Positions 21,601 to 30,600 of a DNA stretch of 64,000 nucleotides are shown here, piece after piece. Position 1 is the first letter of the stretch. Every line of letters begins with the position of its first letter. The DNA lies in assembly GCA_963580285.1 (NCBI GenBank), contig OY757010.1, positions 69,159,659 to 69,223,658 of the forward strand. The letters are read 5' to 3'. The notes below the pieces were generated by a model. The model was not told the origin of the DNA. It worked only from the letters and a program-made list of their open reading frames with translations, and did no database searches. A program made the position numbers and the translations under genes. This DNA is from Lucinisca nassula (taxonomy: Eukaryota; Mollusca; Bivalvia; Lucinida; Lucinidae).

Positions 21601-24600
21601 CAGTCTGACTGGGGCTGGTGTCTGCTATTCCTATCATAAAATAAATAAAACAGTTTTGTTTGTTTTTGTTTTTATTGGAGATTAACGGCCCAGTCAATAC
21701 TATTAAGGTCATTTTTGAGCCGGTCAGTTTACCTATCCACACTTTTCCTGGGCAGGCTTGTACCCATTTACAATCTACACATTTTTGGAATCCATCTTTA
21801 AATTTATAAATAAAGACGTTGTGATACATTAGAATTCCAAACCATGTTAATATACACAGTTTTACTCCAAGCTGCCATCGAACAAACAAGAACCACTAGC
21901 CCTAATATCAGATCTTAGATACAGGAACAATATCAGGAGGGGAACTTTCTAATCTGCCCTTCTTTCTCTCTTATCTCCCACTTTATTTAAACAGTGTACA
22001 GCTTCTCTTATCAGAGATGATACCCTATAATGAGGGGACAAATGGAGGAAGTGTCACTTGTATATGATAAGAGAGCAATTAGAAGCAGAAATCTTAGCTA
22101 CCATAAAGCTTAGGTTGTCCTGTGGTTTATTTATATAATACATGAAATATGCCTAATATGTGATAATGAACATTATGTCACTTACTGATCTAATAATAAT
22201 CCTTTAATTATCTAAATGGCAAGTTAATGGACTTCATATTTATAAGCAGTTACCCTTCAAATTGTGACAGGAGCATAATGTGAGCCCTGTATTATGTTTA
22301 TTAAAATACAATGAAATTCCACTATTAAGACCATCTAAAATGAAGACTAATTCTGCTTTTAAAAGCTTATTTATTAGGTTGCAGTTTACTCCCATACATG
22401 AGATTTCTGCGTTCCTGATGCTCATATTTTACATTTATATGCTGATATTTATGTTTTTGTTATTCTTCGGAACACATGCACATCTATAAAAAAACAAATC
22501 TATAAATGGGTGCATGCGTACGTCTAACTTGTTGGACTAGTTGCAGTTATGCTTTCTTTGTGTTTTTTTTTTTTTTTTGCATGTAGTATCCTCTGGTCAG
22601 TGACCACTTTTGAACAGTCCCAAAGGTGGTCTTAATACAGGAATTTTACTATAAAGTGAAATTTAGTATACTTACAATGAGAATTTCTCTTCAAACAAAG
22701 GATTGTTTGTATCACTAGCAATGTCTGTCTTACATTTTGGCTTCTTCCCATCATCTGGGATAATAGTCATCTGGAAAACAAAATGCTGATGTTATCTCAG
22801 TCTTAAAATCAATGAAAACTTAATCAGATGTCTTAGTATAGTATTAACCCTTTTTGTACCAAATGGAATCTTCCTCCTTACATATGACAGGAGTCCATTT
22901 CAAAATTTAGGGGTGACAGGTTGTGTTGAACTCTTCAAAATTTATTCGGGAAATGGCTTAACTTTTGCAAACAGTGTAGGCCCACACTGTGAAAAAATAG
23001 TGTTAATTATACCTGATGGCAGAGTAAAGTTTACACTAAAACTCGTGTGAATTCGAACCATACACCATTTTGGGTGTAAAATGTAACTTTGAGTAACAAT
23101 ACACTGATAACTTGTATAGTTTAATCAAAATTTGGTGTAGGGCTGCAAATTCGGTGTTTGATGTAACGATTCTGTAAAACAAGTGTTACGTTTCGTATCA
23201 ATTGGTGTTTGAAATGATTACACTATTTATGGTGTAACGTTTGCTACAAAATAGGGTAATTTTTGTCATACTACAGGGTAACATTTTTTGAAGGGTGGTG
23301 TAACTGTGAACATTACACCTTTTCGGTGTAACTAAATATCGGTGTAATATTTCTTCAAATGGCGGATACTATTTTGTTATCTTCAGTGTAAAAAAGTAAT
23401 TACACTTTGAAAGTGTTCTCTCCAGCTTATCGGTGCTTTGCTGCACCAATACTGGTGTTTTGTTTCATCGTCACGTAAGTTAACGTTTCTTGTCGAATCG
23501 TGTAACTAGTCGTATAAGATGCGTTATATGTACGACATATGTTATTTTGTTCCTCTTTCGTGTCATATAGCTCAAAACGGCATAAATATCATACAAATTA
23601 TATAATTATTAATATTGATAAAAGGGTTGTTTCATGCGTTATGAAAATCGAGCTAAATAAGATTAAAATAAGATTTCCATTTCAGTATAAACACAATTTC
23701 GGTTTAATAAAAAAAATATACAAAATCTAATGGAAAGTGCAGATTTTTAAACCAGCTATAACATTACCATTGAAAAAATGGTAACTGATACCCTATAAGA
23801 AGTGTATCAAAGGTACCCTTTGAAAGGGCTATCAGAGTATGATAATTTCTATATCAATAAAAACAATAATAAATAAATACACTACACAAAAGTACAGTGT
23901 GTTGAAGCCTGTCTTAATTATTGTAGTAATGTTACACCGACTGAAGGAAGGAAACATTACAACCGGAAACGTTTCCTTCACAAAATCATGGCACATTTAC
24001 ACCGGTAATGAAGATCAGTTACACTATGGTGTAAACTTTCCATCATTTTTCGGATGCATAATTACACCATTTACCTGGAGTAATAGACGGCTATTCGGTG
24101 AAAAGATACAATGTGGATAACTTACACCAAAACTGGTGGCAGCTCAGCTGCCACCAGTTTTGGTGTAATGTTTCTATTATTTTTTTACAGTGCAGATCAG
24201 ACGCCGTGTACTGCGGCGTCTGATCTGGGCCTGCACTATATGCCAAGGTACCCCTTTATGGGTTTCTGGTACTGAATGGGTTAATCCATTTTATAAGGAA
24301 ACCCCAAAACAGGTTCCTGGCAAACAAGGTAGACCCTGATCAGACACCATAGAATGTGGTATCTAATCAGAGCCTTCCCTGTTAACAGGTATTTCAATGT
24401 GTTCTAAACAGATTCTAAAATAACTGAACATGACACCATGAACTCCTGATGTATATTTCAGTTTACACGCCCTCGTCCATCAGGGCTTGGAGAAATAGAT
24501 GGGCTACATGGGGCTTCGATGCAGACCTGAAACACATGAGTACTGGTAAACCGCTCTGCCCAGGCGAAGGTGTGATTCAGACCGTCATATGCATATTCGT

Positions 24601-27600
24601 AGGCCTTTTGGTTTCATTGGGCGGCAGGGCTTGAGATGTCATTTCATCTCAATGACAGGTAAAAGTCCCACAAAATTGGAAGCAAAGTCTCCAAAATGAC
24701 CTAAATAGTGTGGACATGGATGTTAAACCTCAATTCAAACAAATCCATTCAGTATAAAATCAGTTAATGATGCATTTACAATAAGACTGACATCTATTTA
24801 TTTCTTGTTTTTTTTGTGTGTGTGTGTGTGTGTGTGGGGGGGGGGGGGGGTGTCGTTCGTTCTATAATGCTCATTTACATGGAATTAAAAATTGTTCAAA
24901 CTTCCCAAAAATGTATTTAGGAAAGATAACAAAAGCTCACCTTAACAAATGAATCACACAAAGACTTCCACTTGGTTGCTAGTTGTCTCCCTCTGACCAC
25001 TGAAAGAAACAGACCAATATATTTCTTTACCAAACCATAAACAATCCTAAAAATTCTAACACATGGGGTGCTGTTATTATCCAAAAATTTTAACAAATTG
25101 GTTTCCCCGGTCGAAAAAGTGAAGTCGGAATGGAAAACTGTTGACCCTAAACAGTCTGACCTGGGTCTACACCGTTTGCTTATGTATGTCCATTCCAATA
25201 CTTAGGATCAGTTACAGTACTTATCTAACCAAGTAGGAACAGCTGGCAGTATGAACACTGTTTGCTTAGGTATGTCCATCCCAATACTTAGGATCAGTTA
25301 AGTACTTATCTAACCAAGTAGGAACAGCTGGCAGTATGAACACTGTTTGCTTAGGTATGTCCATTCCAATACTTAGGATCAGTTAAGTACTTATCTAACC
25401 AAGTAGGAACAGCTGGCAGTATGAACACTGTTTGCTTAGGTATGTCCATCCCAATACTTAGGATCAGTTACAGTACTTATCTAACCAAGTAGGAACAGCT
25501 GGCAGTATGGACACTGTTTGCTGAGGTATGTCCATCCCAATACTTAGGATCAATTACAGTACTTATCTAACCAAGTAGGAACAGCTGGCAGTATGGACAC
25601 TGTTTGCTTAGGTATGTCCATCCCAATACTTAGGATCAGTTACAGTACTTATCTAACCAAGTAGGAACAGCTGGCAGTATGGACACTGTTTGCTGAGGTA
25701 TGTCCATCCCAATACCTAGGATCAGTTACAGTACTTATCTTACCAAGTAGGAACAGCTGGCAGTATGGACACTGTTTGCTGAGGTATGTCCATCCCAATA
25801 CTTAGGATCAGTTACAGTACTTATCTAACCAAGTAGGAGCAGCTGGCAGTATGAACACTGTTTGCTTTGGTATGTCCATCCCAATACTTAGGATCAGTTA
25901 CAGTACTTATCTTATCAAGTAGGAACAGCTGGCAGTATGTACACTGTTTGGTTAGGTATGTCCATCCCAATACTTAGGATCAGTTACAGTACTTATCTAA
26001 CCAAATAGGAACAGCTGGCAGTATGAACACTGTTTGCTTAGGTATGTCCATCCCAATACTTAGGATCAGTACAGTACTTATCTTATCAAGTAGGAACAGC
26101 TGGCAGTATGGACACTGTTTGCTGAGGTATGTCCATCCCAATACTTAGGATCAGTACAGTACTTATCTTACCAAGTAGGAACAGCTGGCAGTATGGACAC
26201 TGTTTGCTTAGGCCTGACATACTTTCTAATGCTGAATTAACTATACTGTTTAAAGAGTCAGTTCTCAAGCAGTAGAAACAGATAAGGTAAGTATGTTGTG
26301 ATCATTGGAGGATAATTTTTGTCTATTCTCAACAAAAACCTTGTTGTGGGTATTCATACGAACTGCCTCCCTGAGGCAGTTCTGATGAGTAACCACAACA
26401 AAGGCTTTTATGGAGCAATAAGGAAGACTATTCTGCAATTGTTACAAAAGATACTGCTAACAAATGTGAAAAAGTAGGGAAATATTACAGAGTAATTACC
26501 CTAAATGGTTATGTGAGACATGCACAAGCTGTCAGACTAAGATTCCAAAATGTTACTTTGCCATTTGTAATTTATAAATCATTTGATTTTTATGGAACCT
26601 GCACAATGTAAATGGGACTAACTCTCAATATCACAGGTCCTGGTCTAACAGTTCTAGATATTATTTAACTCTTATCATGCTATTCACGACAACCCCTATC
26701 TTTGGAAACAGTGTAGATCCATATCAGATGGCTTCTGAAGAAGCCATCTGATCAGGATCTACACTGTTTGGCATTCAATTTATGAATTTGTAGGAATAAA
26801 TTACATTAAGTTATCTGATTGGTTCAAAGTCAAAAATGGGTGTGGCTAAACTGAATATTCAGCAAGAGAAATGCCATGAACTGTATAAAAAACTTACCAT
26901 GTACAGTCAGAAGCCCAAAGTTCATATAAGCAGAGATCTTTAGTTGACCTGAAACACATAAAGAACAGTATTTTACAAAGTATTTTAAAGAAGAAAACAA
27001 ATTTGTTACCTGAGGCAGTTCTAACGAGTGCCCACAATCTATATATAGAGCAGAAAAAAGAAAAATAATGTTTACCCCTGTAAACCCCAGTTTTACTATA
27101 TAAAATTGGGATTCAAGGGGGACAAAACTGTATAGGGGTGTTTTCATGATGCCCAACAAAGAATATATACAAGAAAAAGAAACCATTATTTTTACCAGTA
27201 TGAAATATCATCTTCACTGCTACACAATGGCATCAGCCGCATCCAAATATGGCATAGAATCAGCTGGTCATATGTTTTTATATGTGTGCCATGAAAGAGC
27301 AGCTTTTAATAAAGGTGTCACTTCTTTAAGTGTGACCATTAAAGTCAAGGTTCATTAAATTTAAATAGGTAGAATCAACAGTAACTGCTCACAATTAAGT
27401 TTACTCAGATGATTTGTTTAATTGTTGGAGAATTAATCTGATCTAAAAAGTGTGCCTCATTGAGATGTGACAGATATGATTTCTACTTATTTCCTTCCTT
27501 AACTTTAAATGTTAATCAACTGATCACAACTGATAAGAGTTGATTAAGATTGTATTCAACAAAGCTTCATTTACAGCAAATAAATTTTGGTCAAAATTTT

Positions 27601-30600
27601 GGCACAAGGACACCTTGTGGTGAAACTAGTTAGTAGTGAGCTTTTTGTCCCAAATGGAATCTTCCTCCTCCTATTTTGCAGGAGTCCATTTCAAAATTTA
27701 GGGGTGACAGCTGAGTTTTCATAAAAAATTATTGGGAAAATGGCTATCCTTTTATATCCCATGTATATGTTAGCATTGTGAAGATGGGAATTATTTTTTA
27801 GGGAGAATGAATAAAATGATAAAAAGATGAATGTATAGCCTGCAATCACTCTTCCACCCAAAACGCCAGAGCTGAATACTAAGCCTACCCAGGCAAAGTC
27901 ACCACCACCCCATTTTTCAAAGGTAAACAACTTTCGAGACTTCCTGTTTGCTTTTCTATAGGCTCAGTCCCACGAAAAAAGGGGTCAGCTCTTAAAGGAA
28001 AGAATTAACAGTTGACCCCTATAGACATGGGAGACAAAAATACTTTTGCAAGAGTTGCCTCCCCTGAAGATGTTCCCATTCCCCTTAACAGTTAGTATGT
28101 ATTGCTTTATAACATCATCATGCCTGTGTTAAATGTTCAGCTCAGCAGACTATTTTGCATAGGCATGACAATAAAAAGTAAAGTATGTAGCTACATGTTG
28201 GTAGACTCTCTGATGACATAATACACTTTGCTGGTACATGACAGGTGATTTATTGTTGTCAACCTCCGCTGACATTTTTATGACAGATAATCATTATAAT
28301 TGATGGAACTAAATGATTTCTCTGAGAAATATAACAATGTTTTCATAGGATATTTAGAGCCTATGATAGATTATAATTATTATACTTAGCCCTAAAGGTA
28401 CACACTGTCTTTTTTGTTTCTATGATTGGTGTGGGGATCAGATCAGCCACAGTCCAGAACTAGAACCCTTATCTTGCTGAATATTCATTTAAGCCACACC
28501 CATTTCTGTCTATTAACCAATCAAATTACTTGAAGTAATTTATTGCTACAAATTCATAAACTGAATGTCAAACAGTGTACATCCGAAGCCATATGATCTG
28601 GATCTACACTGTTTCCAAAGATAGGGGTTGTCGTGAACAGCATGAAAAGAGTACCAAATGGAATCTTCCTCAGGAGTCCATTTCAAAATTTAGGGGTGTC
28701 AGGTTGTGTTTGCTTCAAAATTTATTTGGAATTTGAATGGATAAACTTTTTGCAAACAGTGGAGGCCCTGATCAGACGTCTCATTCTGTGGCGTCTGATC
28801 TGGGTCTGCACTGTTTGCCAGGCTACCCGATCTTACAAATCAATTTTGTTAGCAAATCAAGCTCAAATTACTTGATCTATGCCCTTCAACTGAAGTAAAT
28901 TGTCTAAATAAACAGAAAACAAGCCAGAAAATAAACAGTGACTTTCTTCAAACAGCCTAAATTGGTGTGTTAGGAAATGTTGATACAATTGTCCTTCAAC
29001 AATCAATGGGGAGATTTTATACACCCTGTTGTTGGTCAGAAGAGAGAAATAGTATTAAGGTGAATGGCTATGCTTTCAGGGAGATAAAATGATATTCATA
29101 GATGTCTGCTGCGTCAAAGCCATTATGGCAATGGATCAGATTCTTTCCTTCAATAGTAGACTCCCGTGAAATAGTAAGGATTCTTGGTGAATTAATAATG
29201 GCAGCATTCAGCAGCATAAATGGATCCATTATTATAATAGGTGATTTTACATAAAGAATTTAAGTTACTAAAAACCCTAAATTCATCAAACTGCAAATTC
29301 AACATCTATATATTCAACAGAACCACACAGAAGTACTGTCATCCTCTAAAGGAAAAAATAATCAAATATGTCAGTTTTGAAATAAAATAAAAACACTGTT
29401 CCACATTGCTTAAGTTCAGATTAAGTAAACATAGGCTCCCACTTGAGACTGGTTGCTGGGAAAACCTTCCTTTGGAAGAAAGAAAGTGTGTCATGTGTGA
29501 GAAAATGATATTGGTGATGAATTTCACTATCTTTTTGTATGCACTCATTTCTAATCGGAGCAAAAAAATGTATTTATTTTCATATTTTTACAAACATCCC
29601 AAAATTATAAAATTCAAGGAACTATTTTTGTTTTGTTTGAGTTGAGGTTTTAGTACGTCCCCGTCAACACGGGCAGCCGGTGCTCAAGGAACTGAAGGTA
29701 AAAAAATCTTCTAATCAAATTATGCTCCTGGGCATTTCTGTTTGCCTTAAAATAAAGATTAAGTACCCAAACACTAGATGATGGGTCAACATCCTGGTAG
29801 AAGTCAAGGAGAGAAGAAAATTGGTACCATATAATAATAACAATTTCAGTGAAATCTTAAGCTCACATATGGCTAAAAATTCTCATCTTCCTATATATTG
29901 TTGACATATCACTATTAAAAATCGTATATACTTGCCAATTAAATCTCACTGTAAAAAAGAAATTTTTCAAAATTTCCTGTCTAAAAATAGATTATGGGTA
30001 CTTATTAGAATCTCCTCATTAAGGTTGTCCTGACAAGATTCTTTGCTGAATAGTGAAACAAATTCGCCTACTCCAGGGACAGATGGCCCTCTGCAAACAG
30101 TGTAGACCCTGAAGGAGCAATCTAACCAAGGTCTACACTGTTTTCCATCCTGTCTGCAAAGTTTGGACTCCTCGCTGGATCATGAAACAAATTTGTTAAA
30201 ATATTGAGAATTATAATCCTCATGCAATATTAACCCTTTTTGTACCAAATGAAATATTCCACCTTATATATAGCAGGAGTTCATTTCACAATTAGGGGTG
30301 TCAGGCTGTGTTTTCATCAAAATTAATTTGGAAATTGGCTGAAAATTTTGCAAACAGTGTAGGCCCTGATCAGACGCCGCGTTCTGCGGCGTCTGATCTG
30401 GGCCTGCACTGTTTGCCAGGGTACCCGTTTTGGGGTTTCTGGTACTGAATGGGTTAATATGGTGTATGATCCTATTTTGTCTCAAAATATGGTTTGTACA
30501 GGTACATTCCATAATACAGAACCCCATGCTACCACAAGAAGTTTTTCCAGTCTAGACACATAATTTAATTGGGTAGATCCAAATGACACTGCTCATTATG

